The notes under the pieces: model-generated
Told to the model about the DNA's origin: nothing
The model's database searches: none
The model's input: only the letters and a program-made list of their open reading frames with translations
Shown here: positions 24,849-34,314 of the stretch, piece by piece
How positions within the stretch are numbered: position 1 is the first letter of the stretch
How the letters are laid out: every line of letters begins with the position of its first letter
Assembly: GCF_006228325.1 (NCBI RefSeq)
Contig: NZ_CP040231.1
Span: 62,001-126,000 of the forward strand
Length of the DNA: 64,000 bases
Reading direction: 5' to 3'
Origin: Streptococcus sp. 1643
Lineage (GTDB): Bacteria > Bacillota > Bacilli > Lactobacillales > Streptococcaceae
Translations under genes and position numbers: made by a program

Positions 24849-25367
24849 TTAATGGTAATGGATGAGCCAGGCGGAATACTTTTTCCCGAGCCAGAGAGCA
24901 AAGAGGAGATTGATGACGACGATGCCTGAACCGACCAGTGAAAATAGGAAAAATTCGCTAGTCGAAACCTGCCACAAATGCACGATGTCTGTAATCAAAT
25001 AAGCACTGACAGGAAAACAAAGGATAGAAGTGATGAGAGCAGGGATATACTTACGGAGAAGAATTGATTGTCCAATATGGAGCAAGAGATGGAGTGCAAA
25101 GGCCACAAATCCTCCTAACCAAACTAATTCGAGCGCTCTAGATTGAGTAAAATACGCTAATAAGGTGATGGATAGGACAAGAATAAACTCCTCAAAAACA
25201 GCAAGGGCAAATCCCTCTGTTGTAATTCCTTTGTGAATCTTGAGAATAGCAGGAGCCTTTTGAGCCAGCAAGGTTTCGTTGAGATGAATCCAAGGGACAA
25301 GACCGATAATTTCTTCCATGTCGTGAAAGATAAAGAGTAGAGGGAACATCCAAAGATAAAATGCCAT
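24849..25367 (-). CDS. HXXEE-domain membrane protein
   Basis: 172 aa integral membrane protein with about five helices. The N-terminal helix carries HDMEE (residues ~15-19), the motif that names the HXXEE family, whose biochemical role is not established; the His and Glu residues suggest metal binding in the membrane. GGAGAG lies before the start. It lies downstream of rpmG on the same strand but behind the rpmG terminator, so it is probably a separate unit. Confidence 0.75.
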   Translation of the reverse strand: MAFYLWMFPLLFIFHDMEEIIGLVPWIHLNETLLAQKAPAILKIHKGITTEGFALAVFEEFILVLSITLLAYFTQSRALELVWLGGFVAFALHLLLHIGQSILLRKYIPALITSILCFPVSAYLITDIVHLWQVSTSEFFLFSLVGSGIVVINLLFALWLGKKYSAWLIHYH

Positions 25368-25410
25368 AAATCTCTCCTGAAAAATTATAGATCGCTAACC
25401 AATAAAGCAA

Positions 25411-25432
25411 AAAACGCCCAGTAAGGCGTTTT
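25411..25432 (-). terminator. rpmF-rpmG terminator
   Basis: AAAACGCC and GGCGTTTT stem with a 6-base loop; T-rich on the minus strand. Confidence 0.85.
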
Positions 25433-25441
25433 GAGTAATGC

Positions 25442-25591
25442 TTACTTAACCTCGGTGAACACAACGTGTTTGCGAAGTTTTGGTGAGTATTTCTTCAATT
25501 GAAGACGGTCTGGAGTGTTACGTTTGTTTTTAGAAGTAAGGTACAAGCGTTCACCAGATTCTTTGTGTTCAAGTGTAATATTTACGCGCAT
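25442..25591 (-). CDS. rpmG: 50S ribosomal protein L33
   Basis: 49 aa: [20 protein letters not shown], then [20 protein letters not shown] and KHVVFTEVK. This is the zinc-free form of L33: the four zinc-binding cysteines are absent, as is common for one of the L33 paralogs in streptococci. GGGAGAT precedes the start. It lies 15 bases after rpmF and shares its operon. Confidence 0.95.
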
Positions 25592-25606
25592 GGTATCTCC
25601 CTTCTA

Positions 25607-25789
25607 TTATTCAGCTGATGCAGCTTTAGCGATTTTACGTCCTTTGTAGTATCCTTTAAGTGATACGCGGTGAGAACGTGAGTAATCTCCAGTAGTTTCG
25701 TCAAAGTTTACAGATGGAGCTGTTACTTTGTAGTGTGTACGACGTTTGTTTTTCTTCGCTTTTGAAGTGCGACGTGCAGGTACTGCCAT
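25607..25789 (-). CDS. rpmF: 50S ribosomal protein L32
   Basis: 60 aa: [20 protein letters not shown] at the N-terminus, the normal L32 signature, then a basic C-terminus. The zinc cysteines found in other L32 proteins are absent (zinc-independent form). AAAGGAG precedes the start. First gene of the rpmF-rpmG pair. Confidence 0.97.
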
Positions 25790-25973
25790 TTTGATTTCTC
25801 CTTTAGGTATTTAAATTCGATTCAATCTAGTGATTTTCATCAACCATACTAGGATAACACATTTTTTTTGTAAAGTAAAGTTACTTGACAAAAAAAGATG
25901 AAAAAATTAGAAGTTATTAATCGAAATTTTCTGAAAATTCAAGAATTTTCTTCTGTTCATTGCCTTTAAAATG

Positions 25974-25982
25974 TGCTATAAT
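25974..25982 (+). promoter_or_regulatory. ilvD extended -10 promoter
   Basis: TGCTATAAT with TATAAT at 25977-25982. No attenuator or T-box structure is visible in the short leader. Confidence 0.65.
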
Positions 25983-26009
25983 AGTAAAAACTGAAATGGG
26001 AGGGATAAG

Positions 26010-27713
26010 ATGACTGAATTAGATAAACGTCACCGCAGTAGCATTTATGACAGCATGGTTAAATCACCAAACCGTGCCATGCTTCGTGCGACTGGTATGA
26101 CAGATAAGGACTTTGAAACACCGATTGTGGGAGTGATTTCGACTTGGGCGGAAAATACACCATGTAATATTCACTTGCATGATTTTGGGAAATTGGCGAA
26201 AGAAGGTGTTAAATCGGCAGGTGCTTGGCCTGTTCAGTTTGGTACTATTACCGTAGCGGACGGGATTGCCATGGGAACGCCTGGTATGCGCTTCTCTTTG
26301 ACATCTCGTGATATCATCGCGGACTCCATCGAGGCGGCGATGGGTGGTCACAATGTGGATGCCTTTGTTGCTATCGGTGGCTGTGATAAGAACATGCCTG
26401 GTTCTATGATTGCCATTGCTAATATGGATATTCCAGCTATTTTCGCTTATGGTGGAACCATTGCACCCGGAAATCTTGATGGCAAAGACATTGACTTGGT
26501 TTCGGTATTTGAAGGAATCGGAAAATGGAACCACGGTGATATGACAGCTGAGGACGTGAAACGTCTCGAATGTAATGCCTGCCCTGGCCCTGGTGGCTGT
26601 GGCGGTATGTATACTGCTAATACCATGGCGACTGCTATCGAAGTTCTCGGTATGAGTTTGCCAGGATCTTCATCTCACCCAGCTGAATCAGCTGACAAGA
26701 AAGAAGATATCGAAGCAGCAGGACGAGCTGTAGTTAAAATGCTTGAACTTGGTCTCAAACCATCAGATATCTTGACTCGTGAAGCCTTTGAAGATGCCAT
26801 CACTGTAACGATGGCTCTTGGTGGTTCTACAAATGCCACTCTTCACTTGCTTGCCATTGCCCATGCGGCTAATGTTGACTTGTCACTTGAGGACTTCAAT
26901 ACGATCCAAGAACGTGTGCCTCACTTGGCCGACTTGAAACCATCTGGTCAGTATGTCTTCCAAGACCTCTACGAAGTCGGTGGTGTGCCTGCTGTTATGA
27001 AATATCTCTTGGCAAATGGTTTCCTTCATGGCGACCGCATTACATGTACTGGTAAGACAGTCGCTGAAAACTTGGCTGACTTTGCAGACCTTACACCAGG
27101 TCAAAAAGTCATCATGCCATTGGAAAATCCAAAACGTGCGGACGGTCCACTTATCATCTTGAACGGGAACCTTGCCCCTGATGGCGCGGTTGCTAAAGTA
27201 TCAGGTGTTAAAGTTCGTCGTCACGTTGGACCGGCTAAGGTCTTTGACTCAGAAGAAGATGCTATTCAGGCTGTCTTGACAGATGAAATCGTTGATGGCG
27301 ATGTAGTCGTTGTCCGTTTCGTTGGACCTAAGGGTGGTCCTGGTATGCCTGAGATGCTGTCACTTTCATCCATGATCGTTGGTAAAGGTCAAGGAGACAA
27401 GGTTGCCCTCTTGACGGATGGCCGTTTCTCAGGTGGTACTTATGGTCTGGTTGTCGGACATATTGCTCCTGAAGCTCAGGATGGTGGACCAATTGCCTAC
27501 CTCCGTACAGGTGATATCGTTACGGTTGACCAAGATACCAAAGAAATTTCCATGGCCGTATCCGAAGAAGAACTTGAAAAACGCAAGGCAGAAACAACCT
27601 TGCCACCACTTTATAGCCGTGGTGTACTCGGTAAATATGCCCATATCGTATCATCTGCTTCACGTGGAGCCGTGACAGACTTCTGGAATATGGACAAGTC
27701 AGGTAAAAAATAA
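26010..27713 (+). CDS. ilvD: Dihydroxy-acid dehydratase
   Basis: 567 aa iron-sulfur enzyme of branched-chain amino acid synthesis, dehydrating dihydroxy-isovalerate and dihydroxy-methylvalerate to the 2-keto acids. Cluster cysteines lie in [10 protein letters not shown] and [19 protein letters not shown]; the C-terminal swivel domain carries [21 protein letters not shown]. Normal length. GGGAGGG precedes the ATG. Monocistronic; a BOX element sits directly after its stop. Confidence 0.97.
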   Translation: MTELDKRHRSSIYDSMVKSPNRAMLRATGMTDKDFETPIVGVISTWAENTPCNIHLHDFGKLAKEGVKSAGAWPVQFGTITVADGIAMGTPGMRFSLTSRDIIADSIEAAMGGHNVDAFVAIGGCDKNMPGSMIAIANMDIPAIFAYGGTIAPGNLDGKDIDLVSVFEGIGKWNHGDMTAEDVKRLECNACPGPGGCGGMYTANTMATAIEVLGMSLPGSSSHPAESADKKEDIEAAGRAVVKMLELGLKPSDILTREAFEDAITVTMALGGSTNATLHLLAIAHAANVDLSLEDFNTIQERVPHLADLKPSGQYVFQDLYEVGGVPAVMKYLLANGFLHGDRITCTGKTVAENLADFADLTPGQKVIMPLENPKRADGPLIILNGNLAPDGAVAKVSGVKVRRHVGPAKVFDSEEDAIQAVLTDEIVDGDVVVVRFVGPKGGPGMPEMLSLSSMIVGKGQGDKVALLTDGRFSGGTYGLVVGHIAPEAQDGGPIAYLRTGDIVTVDQDTKEISMAVSEEELEKRKAETTLPPLYSRGVLGKYAHIVSSASRGAVTDFWNMDKSGKK

Positions 27714-27717
27714 ACTC

Positions 27718-27821
27718 ATACTCTTCGAAAATCTCTTCAAACCACGTCAACGTCGCCTTGCCGTACTCAAGTACAGCCTGCGGCTAGTTTCCTAGTTTGC
27801 TCTTTGATTTTCATTGAGTAT
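27718..27821 (+). repeat. BOX element, boxA-boxC (no boxB)
   Basis: Starts ATACTCTTCGAAAATCTC, contains CGTCGCCTTGCCGTA of boxA, and ends with CTCTTTGATTTTCATTGAGT of boxC. BOX elements are small mobile-like repeats characteristic of S. pneumoniae and close relatives. This copy is about 104 bp and lacks the boxB module. Confidence 0.9.
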
Positions 27822-27825
27822 CAAA

Positions 27826-27855
27826 AAGCAAGCCATCTTCGGCTTGCTTCTTTTT
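27826..27855 (+). terminator. Terminator after ilvD/BOX
   Basis: AAGCAAGCC, 6-base loop, GGCTTGCTT, then CTTTTT. Confidence 0.85.
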
Positions 27856-27878
27856 ATCTTCAAAAGTGATTTGCCTCA

Positions 27879-28220
27879 TTAACGAGGTGGCAGTCCAAGG
27901 GCAATGCGTCCGTAGCGACTGATTCGTGTGATCTTCCAGGCAGGCGACCAGGTAACTTCAACCTTAACATCTTCGATACCCTCGATTTGTTTCAGACCTG
28001 CGACGATTTCGATAGGCAAGCTTTCGGCACAATCGCAGGCAGTATCAGTGAAAGTCATGACAATCTTGCAGAGACCTGTTTCATCCAGATTGATTTCATA
28101 AATCAGCCCTAGATTATACACATCCAATTCCACATCTGTATCAAAAACCTTCTCTAGTTTTTCGATAATTTGGTCTTGCAAGGCCAAAGCACGGTCATTA
28201 ATTTTGATATCCTCTCTCAT
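27879..28220 (-). CDS. SufT/PaaD-like metal-sulfur cluster assembly factor (DUF59/MIP18)
   Basis: 113 aa small protein of the MIP18 family. It carries DVYNLGLIYEINLDE, the MTFTDTACDCAESLP segment with two cysteines, and VEVTWSPAWKITRIS. Homologs help mature iron-sulfur proteins. Its position next to ilvD, an iron-sulfur enzyme, is suggestive, though it lies on the opposite strand. A weak GAGGGAC precedes the start. Monocistronic. Confidence 0.85.
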   Translation of the reverse strand: MREDIKINDRALALQDQIIEKLEKVFDTDVELDVYNLGLIYEINLDETGLCKIVMTFTDTACDCAESLPIEIVAGLKQIEGIEDVKVEVTWSPAWKITRISRYGRIALGLPPR

Positions 28221-28343
28221 TACAGTCCCTCCACCTGATAAATATCCTCTATTTTCTCATAATTCTGACAATTTGGCAAGTTTTTGATGAATTTTCTGAA
28301 AAATATGATAAAATGAAGAAAATACGGAATCAAGGGGAAGTCT

Positions 28344-29195
28344 ATGGAGCAGATTGGAAAAGTCTTTAGACAATTACGAGAGTCAAGAAATATCTCGCTG
28401 AGACAAGCAACTGGGGGACAATTTTCTCCGTCTATGTTGTCCCGATTTGAAACAGGTCAGAGTGAGCTTTCGGTGGAAAAGTTTCTATTTGCCCTAGAAA
28501 ATATATCTGCTAGTGTAGAGGAAATCCTCTTTCTGGCGAGAGGTTTTCAGTATGATACAGATTCGGAGTTGAGAAAAGAAATCACAGATGTTTTGGATTT
28601 AAAGAATATAGCACCTCTTGAGGACTTATATCGCAAGGAGTATCAAAAGCATGCCCATTCTCAAAACAAACAGAAACATATTCTAAATGCCATCATTATC
28701 AAGTCTTATATGAAGAGTATGGATGAAATGGTTGAGTTAACGGCAGAGGAAGGGAAAGTCCTTCATGACTACTTGTTTTCTACTGAGATTTGGGGAATCT
28801 ATGAACTCAATTTGTTCTCAGTCAGTTCTTCGTTCTTGTCTGTTTCTCTTTTTACTAGATATGTACGAGAAATGGTCCGCAAATCCGATTTTCTAATGGA
28901 AATGTCTAGTAATCGAAACCTTTTTCATACTATGCTATTGAATGGTTTTTTAGCCAGCATTGAGTGTGAAGAATTTACCAATGCCTCTTATTTTAAACGT
29001 GTCATCAAAGAGCATTTCTACAAGGAAAATGAGACCTATTTCCGAATTGTCTATTTGTGGGCTGAAGGTCTTCTTGATAGCAAGCAAGGTAGAGTCAAGG
29101 AAGGTCAGAAAAAGATGGAAGATGCTGTCCATATTTTTGAGATGCTTGGTTGTAACAAATCTGCTGAATACTACAGAAATACAACCGATTGTTGA
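28344..29195 (+). CDS. Rgg/GadR/MutR-family transcriptional regulator
   Basis: 283 aa. N-terminal XRE-type helix-turn-helix (residues ~5-62: IGKVFRQLRESRNISLRQAT, SPSMLSRFETGQSELS) followed by an all-helical TPR-like domain that in Rgg proteins binds short peptide pheromones. No SHP-like small hydrophobic peptide gene is visible in the flanking gaps, so this may be a stand-alone Rgg or respond to a distant peptide. AAGGGGAAG precedes the ATG. The adjacent MFS transporter is a plausible target. Confidence 0.88.
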   Translation: MEQIGKVFRQLRESRNISLRQATGGQFSPSMLSRFETGQSELSVEKFLFALENISASVEEILFLARGFQYDTDSELRKEITDVLDLKNIAPLEDLYRKEYQKHAHSQNKQKHILNAIIIKSYMKSMDEMVELTAEEGKVLHDYLFSTEIWGIYELNLFSVSSSFLSVSLFTRYVREMVRKSDFLMEMSSNRNLFHTMLLNGFLASIECEEFTNASYFKRVIKEHFYKENETYFRIVYLWAEGLLDSKQGRVKEGQKKMEDAVHIFEMLGCNKSAEYYRNTTDC

Positions 29196-29232
29196 ATATC
29201 TGCAAACTAAGAAAAAAATTTGAAAATTTAAG

Positions 29233-29284
29233 CGATAGAACTTTTGACTACTCTCAGATCGTTACAAAAGTTCTATCGTTTCTT
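29233..29284 (+). terminator. Terminator after the Rgg gene
   Basis: CGATAGAACTTTTG and CAAAAGTTCTATCG form a perfect 14-bp stem around an 18-base loop, followed by TTTCTTT. Confidence 0.75.
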
Positions 29285-29392
29285 TGCTCATTTTGTGTGT
29301 TGCATATATTCAAAAGTTTTCCCTTTCAATCTCTAAGTGCTATACTATAGTCATATTTCATATAGGGATTATAACAAGAAGGGAGATTACCT

Positions 29393-30640
29393 ATGAAACT
29401 ATTGTTTAGAAATCAAGCTTATCGACTCTTGACTTTGTCGCGCTTCTTCAATGCCTTTGGTGCTTCGATTTTTAACCTGGTATTTATCGTTTATGCATCG
29501 ACCTTGCCACAAGCCTCTTTTGCTGTTGCTATGGCGAATATTGTCATGATTCTTCCGACTCTCTTTACAGTTTTTGTAGGGATTCGGGCAGATTACACAA
29601 GGGACAAGGTCAAATGGATGGTCTATAGCGGTTTGTTTCAGGCAGTTTTATTTTTTCTGGCAGCCCTGGTTGTTCAGCAAGCTAGTCTCTTTGCCTTTTC
29701 TAGCCTGTGTTTGATCAATGTCATCAGTGATGTGATCAGTGATTTTGCTGGTGGTTTGCGAATGCCTCTCGTTAAGGAAAAAGTAGCTGAAGAGGATCTG
29801 ATGGAAGCTTATTCTTTTTCCCAGTTTATCACATATATTTCAGCTATTGGTGGTCAAGCTTTTGGAGTTTGGCTCTTAGGTCTATCGGTCAACAATTTTT
29901 CCCTTGTTGCGGGAATCAATGCCTGCTTTTTCCTAGTATCAGCCTTTATTCTCTTTTTAGGAAAAACCAAATTGAGTCTGTCAATGTCATCTGCTGATGG
30001 TGAAACCCTAAAAAATGAGAAGCTTTCTATCAAAGACCAGTTCCTAACAATTTACCGAAATTTACGTCTCGTTTTTCTTAAAGGTGGACAGAAAAACTTT
30101 GGTTTCATGATCTTTGCTGTCTTGCTTATTAATGCCTTAGGTGGGGCTTTAGGAAGCATCTATAACATCTTCTTTTTGAGCCATTCTCTCTTGAATTTTT
30201 CTTACACAGAGGCACTATTTATCAATCAATTCTGTGTTTTAGTAGCAATCATCATCAGTAGCCTTACGGGCAATGATTATTTTGGGAAGCAGTCTTTGCC
30301 TAGATTGATGATGTGGGCGACCGTAGGACTCAGTCTAATTGGTCTAGCTAATGTATTCAATCAAGTCGTACTTGGTTTACTATTTCTCTATTCAACTCTG
30401 TATGTGTCTGGTAAAGTTCAACCAAAGATTAGTGCCATGCTCATGAAAAATCTAGCTCCAGATGTTCTAGCTCGTACCAGTAATTTTTTAGGTTTATTGT
30501 TTACCTTATCCATACCTGTGGGAACAGCTTGTTTTTCACTTATAGCTGTATGGAATATACAGTTGACTTGGATGCTATTTGTTGGTCTTTCCTTGCTAGC
30601 TATTCTTTTGACAGTTATTAATCTCAAAAATGATATTTGA
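29393..30640 (+). CDS. MFS transporter
   Basis: 415 aa with about 12 hydrophobic helices; the loop after helix 2 carries GIRADYTRDK, a degenerate form of the MFS motif A. Resembles drug or macrolide-type exporters of Firmicutes but the substrate cannot be told. GAAGGGAG precedes the ATG. It follows the Rgg regulator in the same direction with its own leader region. Confidence 0.82.
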   Translation: MKLLFRNQAYRLLTLSRFFNAFGASIFNLVFIVYASTLPQASFAVAMANIVMILPTLFTVFVGIRADYTRDKVKWMVYSGLFQAVLFFLAALVVQQASLFAFSSLCLINVISDVISDFAGGLRMPLVKEKVAEEDLMEAYSFSQFITYISAIGGQAFGVWLLGLSVNNFSLVAGINACFFLVSAFILFLGKTKLSLSMSSADGETLKNEKLSIKDQFLTIYRNLRLVFLKGGQKNFGFMIFAVLLINALGGALGSIYNIFFLSHSLLNFSYTEALFINQFCVLVAIIISSLTGNDYFGKQSLPRLMMWATVGLSLIGLANVFNQVVLGLLFLYSTLYVSGKVQPKISAMLMKNLAPDVLARTSNFLGLLFTLSIPVGTACFSLIAVWNIQLTWMLFVGLSLLAILLTVINLKNDI

Positions 30641-30717
30641 ATCCTAATTTTATTCATACTGTTTTAATCCCTCTATTTATGGTAAAATAAGACTATTAAG
30701 TTTAAAGAGGATTCCCT

Positions 30718-31998
30718 ATGAAATTACAAAAACCAAAAGGAACGCAGGATATTTTACCTGCTGAGTCTGCCAAGTGGCAGTACGTTGAAGGCTTTGCCCG
30801 TGAAATTTTCAAGCGCTATAACTATGCGGAAGTGCGTACGCCTATTTTTGAGCATTACGAGGTCATCAGCCGTTCTGTCGGGGACACAACTGATATCGTA
30901 ACCAAGGAAATGTACGACTTTTACGATAAGGGAGACCGCCATATCACTCTTCGTCCAGAAGGAACTGCGCCCGTTGTCCGTTCTTATGTGGAAAATAAAC
31001 TCTTCGCCCCAGAAGTGCAAAAGCCAAGTAAGTTCTATTACATGGGCCCTATGTTCCGTTATGAGCGTCCACAAGCAGGTCGTTTGCGCCAGTTCTACCA
31101 GATTGGTGTCGAGTGCTTTGGCTCTAGTAATCCAGCTACCGATGTGGAAACCATCGCTATGGCGGCTCATTTCTTGAAAGAAATCGGCATCCAAGGTGTC
31201 AAATTGCACCTCAATACGCTTGGAAATCCTGAGAGCCGTGCAGCTTACCGTCAAGCCTTGATTGACTATTTGACACCGCTCAAGGAGACCTTGTCGAAGG
31301 ATAGCCAACGTCGTTTGGAGGAAAATCCTCTCCGTGTCTTGGACTCTAAGGAAAAAGAAGACAAGGTGGCAGTAGAGAATGCGCCGTCTATCTTGGACTT
31401 CCTTGATGAAGAAAGCCAAGCTCATTTTGATGCTGTCCGTCAGATGTTAGAAAATCTGGGTGTAGACTATATCATCGATACCAATATGGTGCGCGGTCTG
31501 GACTACTATAACCACACCATTTTCGAGTTTATCACTGAGATTGAGGGCAATGATTTGACAGTCTGTGCGGGTGGTCGTTACGATGGTTTGGTTGCTTACT
31601 TTGGTGGTCCTGAAACTGCTGGGTTTGGTTTTGGACTTGGTGTAGAGCGCCTGCTTCTCATCCTTGAAAAGCAAGGTGTGGCTCTCCCTATCGAAAACGC
31701 CCTAGATGTCTATATCGCAGTCTTGGGTGAAGAAGCAAATGTTAAGGCCTTGGAATTGGTACAAGTCCTTCGCCAACAAGGATTCAAAGCAGAACGTGAC
31801 TACCTCAACCGTAAACTCAAAGCACAGTTCAAGTCAGCCGATGTCTTTGCTGCTAAGACCCTCATCACTCTCGGAGAGAGCGAAGTCGAAAGCGGACAAG
31901 TGACAGTTAAGAACAACCAAACTCGAGAAGAAGTTCAAGTGTCACTTGAGACCATCAGCCAAAACTTCTCAGAAATCTTTGAAAAACTAGGATTTTAA
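30718..31998 (+). CDS. hisS: Histidyl-tRNA synthetase
   Basis: 426 aa class II synthetase. N-terminal [13 protein letters not shown], motif 2 region [21 protein letters not shown], histidine-specific loops [15 protein letters not shown] and AGGRYDGLV, motif 3 [13 protein letters not shown], and a C-terminal anticodon-binding domain (about residues 330-426). Normal length. AAGAGGA precedes the ATG. Monocistronic. Confidence 0.97.
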   Translation: MKLQKPKGTQDILPAESAKWQYVEGFAREIFKRYNYAEVRTPIFEHYEVISRSVGDTTDIVTKEMYDFYDKGDRHITLRPEGTAPVVRSYVENKLFAPEVQKPSKFYYMGPMFRYERPQAGRLRQFYQIGVECFGSSNPATDVETIAMAAHFLKEIGIQGVKLHLNTLGNPESRAAYRQALIDYLTPLKETLSKDSQRRLEENPLRVLDSKEKEDKVAVENAPSILDFLDEESQAHFDAVRQMLENLGVDYIIDTNMVRGLDYYNHTIFEFITEIEGNDLTVCAGGRYDGLVAYFGGPETAGFGFGLGVERLLLILEKQGVALPIENALDVYIAVLGEEANVKALELVQVLRQQGFKAERDYLNRKLKAQFKSADVFAAKTLITLGESEVESGQVTVKNNQTREEVQVSLETISQNFSEIFEKLGF

Positions 31999-32011
31999 TA
32001 GTAGAAAAACT

Positions 32012-32037
32012 GGTCAGGAACCATTCCTGACCTTTTT
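32012..32037 (+). terminator. hisS terminator
   Basis: GGTCAGGAA, CCA loop, TTCCTGACC, TTTTT. Confidence 0.9.
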
Positions 32038-32065
32038 CTTTTGCAAAATGACAAAAATCTTAAAC

Positions 32066-32110
32066 TTTTTGACAAATATGATTGTCAAAAATAAAAAGAT
32101 ATGTTACAAT
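32066..32110 (+). promoter_or_regulatory. Promoter and palindromic operator of the XRE-membrane operon
   Basis: TTTTTGACAA (32066-32075) and TTGTCAAAAA (32082-32091) form a perfect 10-bp inverted repeat with a 6-base centre. TTGTCA in the right arm is the -35, and TACAAT (32105-32110) lies 17 bp on. The small XRE protein encoded next is the likely ligand, giving autorepression. Confidence 0.75.
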
Positions 32111-32144
32111 GAAATCAAGATAAAGAACAAAGGAGAAAAAAGGC

Positions 32145-32348
32145 ATGCTAAAAAATCGTCTAAAAGAGCTTCGGGCTCGCGATGGTCTGAATCAAACTGA
32201 GCTGGCCAAACTAGCTGGCGTGTCCAGGCAGACCATCAGTTTGCTAGAACGGGATGAGTACACGCCATCCATCGTCATTGCTTTAAAGATTGCTCAGATC
32301 TTTCATGAGCCGGTCGAGTCGGTCTTTCGCTTAGAGGAGGATGAGTGA
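32145..32348 (+). CDS. Small XRE/Cro-type helix-turn-helix regulator
   Basis: 67 aa, essentially a bare helix-turn-helix domain: RLKELRARDGLNQTELAKLA, VSRQTISLLERDEYTPSIVI, and FHEPVESVFRLEEDE. Proteins of this YgzD/YvaO-like type usually control the membrane-protein genes beside them. AAAGGAG precedes the ATG. Its stop overlaps the next start (TGATG). Confidence 0.88.
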   Translation: MLKNRLKELRARDGLNQTELAKLAGVSRQTISLLERDEYTPSIVIALKIAQIFHEPVESVFRLEEDE

Positions 32349-32551
32349 TGAACAAGTATAAAGTGATTTATTACGTTAGTATTCTTGTATTTATTGCAAA
32401 TATCTTTGCTATGATTGGAAGCCTATTTGGTTGGTTTACAATTGTTGAAAGTAAATACCTCTTCTGGATTAACATAGTTTTACTATTAGTCTTTAGATGG
32501 GTAGAGAGAAAGATAAAGTTTAAAGAGATTGTAAAAGGAGAAAAGTTATGA
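32348..32551 (+). CDS. Small two-helix membrane protein
   Basis: 67 aa with hydrophobic segments at about residues 7-29 and 37-50, followed by a basic tail (RWVERKIKFKEIVKGEKL). Family not recognised. The ATG at 32348 overlaps the XRE stop; a GTG one codon earlier is less likely. It overlaps the next gene by 4 bases, so the three genes are tightly coupled. Confidence 0.7.
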   Translation: MNKYKVIYYVSILVFIANIFAMIGSLFGWFTIVESKYLFWINIVLLLVFRWVERKIKFKEIVKGEKL

Positions 32552-32898
32552 AAGAGTTTTCAGCGGGTTTTCAAGTCGATACTGAACACAAAGCACTTGC
32601 AGGTGTTTGTGCAGGTTTAGGAAATTATTTTAACATTCAAGCCAATATCGTTCGTTTGGTGACAGTTTTGTTGTTTCTCTCTTCTACAGAGATTGGTATT
32701 TTAACAGTTACAGCCTATGCTTATCTAGCAGGTTGGCTTGGCAATGAACCCTTGGGGGATGGAGCAAAAAAAGCTAGAAACCAAGCTATTCTCTTACTTG
32801 CTGTTTGTTTGATTTTGGTGTCACTTGGAACAGAAGGCTTGACAGCTATTTTTGAATCAGGTAAAGCCTTTGGTCAATGGTTGGTTGGATTAGTTTAG
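32548..32898 (+). CDS. PspC-domain membrane protein
   Basis: 116 aa. PspC domain at residues ~12-65 (HKALAGVCAGLGNYFNIQ, VRLVTVLLFL) with two hydrophobic helices, then another helix (about 77-98). PspC proteins sense or respond to membrane stress. AAAGGAGAAAAG precedes the ATG. Third gene of the XRE operon. Confidence 0.85.
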   Translation: MKEFSAGFQVDTEHKALAGVCAGLGNYFNIQANIVRLVTVLLFLSSTEIGILTVTAYAYLAGWLGNEPLGDGAKKARNQAILLLAVCLILVSLGTEGLTAIFESGKAFGQWLVGLV

Positions 32899-32911
32899 AA
32901 AGAGGATGAAT

Positions 32912-33646
32912 ATGAAAAAGAAACGTGGATTGTTATTTTTAATGGCTTTGATCTTGGGAGGCTTCTTGGGCATGTTTGCAGGGATGTTTAAGGCCTATAC
33001 CGAAAACTATGGAACCATTTTAGATGTCAAAATCGTGATTCCATGGATATCATCTATTTGTTTACTGTTAGGTTTCATTAGTATGTTTTTGACTTTCGAT
33101 TTCTTAAAGAAAAGCAGAAAATTTCACTCCTTGTATCAAGAGGAAATGGATGATGATCTGAATGAAACCTATTATGTACAAATGTATCGTAATCTCGAGT
33201 TTGGAACTATTGCTTTTAATAGTGCAGGCGTAGCGATTTTTTTGGCTCTTTTCATCTCAGGTAGTGAAGTAATTGTACTAAATATCAGCTATATAACCTT
33301 ATCTCTTTCTTTTTTGGCATTAGTGATGATTTTCAGTGCTCAAAAATATCTCTATAAGACCATTGCGATCGTTCGTCAGTTTGATTTGGAATTCTTCTCT
33401 ACACCAAAAGATGTCTTGGACTATATAAACTCCTACGATGAAGGGGAGCGCAAGGCTAATTTAGAACAGAGTTTTCGAATTTTATTCCAATTAAACCAGT
33501 ATGTCCTGCCAACTCTCTATTTTCTAATCGTTCTCTTTTCCTTACTGACAGGAGAGATTCAGTTACTAGCCTTCTTGCTTGTAGGAGCGATCCATATTTA
33601 TATCAATGTGATGCAATTACCTATGGTAAAACGTTATTTCAAATAG
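32912..33646 (+). CDS. DUF3169-family membrane protein
   Basis: 244 aa with six or so helices in three pairs and an intervening acidic loop (LYQEEMDDDLNETYYVQMYR). This matches DUF3169 proteins, which occur beside XRE regulators in streptococci and whose function is unknown. The second ATG (32912) is chosen because AGAGG lies at the right distance; the ATG at 32906 overlaps that site. Confidence 0.72.
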   Translation: MKKKRGLLFLMALILGGFLGMFAGMFKAYTENYGTILDVKIVIPWISSICLLLGFISMFLTFDFLKKSRKFHSLYQEEMDDDLNETYYVQMYRNLEFGTIAFNSAGVAIFLALFISGSEVIVLNISYITLSLSFLALVMIFSAQKYLYKTIAIVRQFDLEFFSTPKDVLDYINSYDEGERKANLEQSFRILFQLNQYVLPTLYFLIVLFSLLTGEIQLLAFLLVGAIHIYINVMQLPMVKRYFK

Positions 33647-33655
33647 GAGTCTTTT

Positions 33656-34297
33656 ATGAAATTACTTAAAAATCTTGGCTGGTTTCTTCTAGCTGTTCTA
33701 TCCTTTTTCTTTGGCTATGGTTTGGTTCAGAGTACGGCGCTGTCAGCTCTTGGACTAGGGGCTTCGATCTTTGGAGTCTTGCCACTCTATATCGTCCTGT
33801 CAGGGGCCTATGTTTATGGAGTTTACAGATGGTATCAGACAGAAAAGGTTAGCATCCAGACGACGATTTTTAATCGTTATATTTGGTTGCCTACTCTGGT
33901 TTTGCTAGTGGCGATTACAGCCCAGTTCTTTTTGCCAGAAGATCCGTCAGTCAATCAACAAATCGTATCTCAACTGACAGTGGCTCAGCCTGTATTTGGT
34001 TTCTTTATGGTAGTGGTCTTTGCTCCTCTGACGGAAGAACTCATCTTTAGAGGGATGTTAGCGCGCTATCTCTTTCCTAAGCAGAACAACGGCAAACAGA
34101 CAGCTCTGTTTCTCCTCGTATCGAGTGTGCTTTTTGCCTTGATTCATTTTCCAGGGACTTTGCAACAGTTTTTAGTTTATGCCAGTCTGGGATTGAGTTT
34201 GGGTCTAGCTTATGTGAACCGAAAAGGTCTTCTTTACAGCATTTCTCTCCACGCTTTGAATAATTTAATCGGCTTTTTGATGATACTCATGCTATAA
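33656..34297 (+). CDS. CPBP-family intramembrane metalloprotease (CAAX/Abi-like)
   Basis: 213 aa with six to seven helices. The Abi/CPBP motifs are present: EELIFRGMLARYLF (Glu-Glu and Arg of motif 1, near residue 128), FALIHFPG (His of motif 2) and SLHALNN near the C-terminus. Homologs are linked to bacteriocin self-immunity and prenyl-protein-type proteolysis. AGGAG precedes the ATG. Part of the XRE-controlled membrane operon. Confidence 0.85.
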   Translation: MKLLKNLGWFLLAVLSFFFGYGLVQSTALSALGLGASIFGVLPLYIVLSGAYVYGVYRWYQTEKVSIQTTIFNRYIWLPTLVLLVAITAQFFLPEDPSVNQQIVSQLTVAQPVFGFFMVVVFAPLTEELIFRGMLARYLFPKQNNGKQTALFLLVSSVLFALIHFPGTLQQFLVYASLGLSLGLAYVNRKGLLYSISLHALNNLIGFLMILML

Positions 34298-34314
34298 TAG
34301 AGTCAGGAGGTCAC

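Noticed and set aside
27718-27821. RUP element or insertion-sequence end
   Set aside because: The ends and internal motifs are those of BOX elements (boxA and boxC), not of the IS630-derived RUP.
30754-31425. 223-codon frame antisense to hisS
   Set aside because: Antisense to an intact essential gene with no supporting signals.
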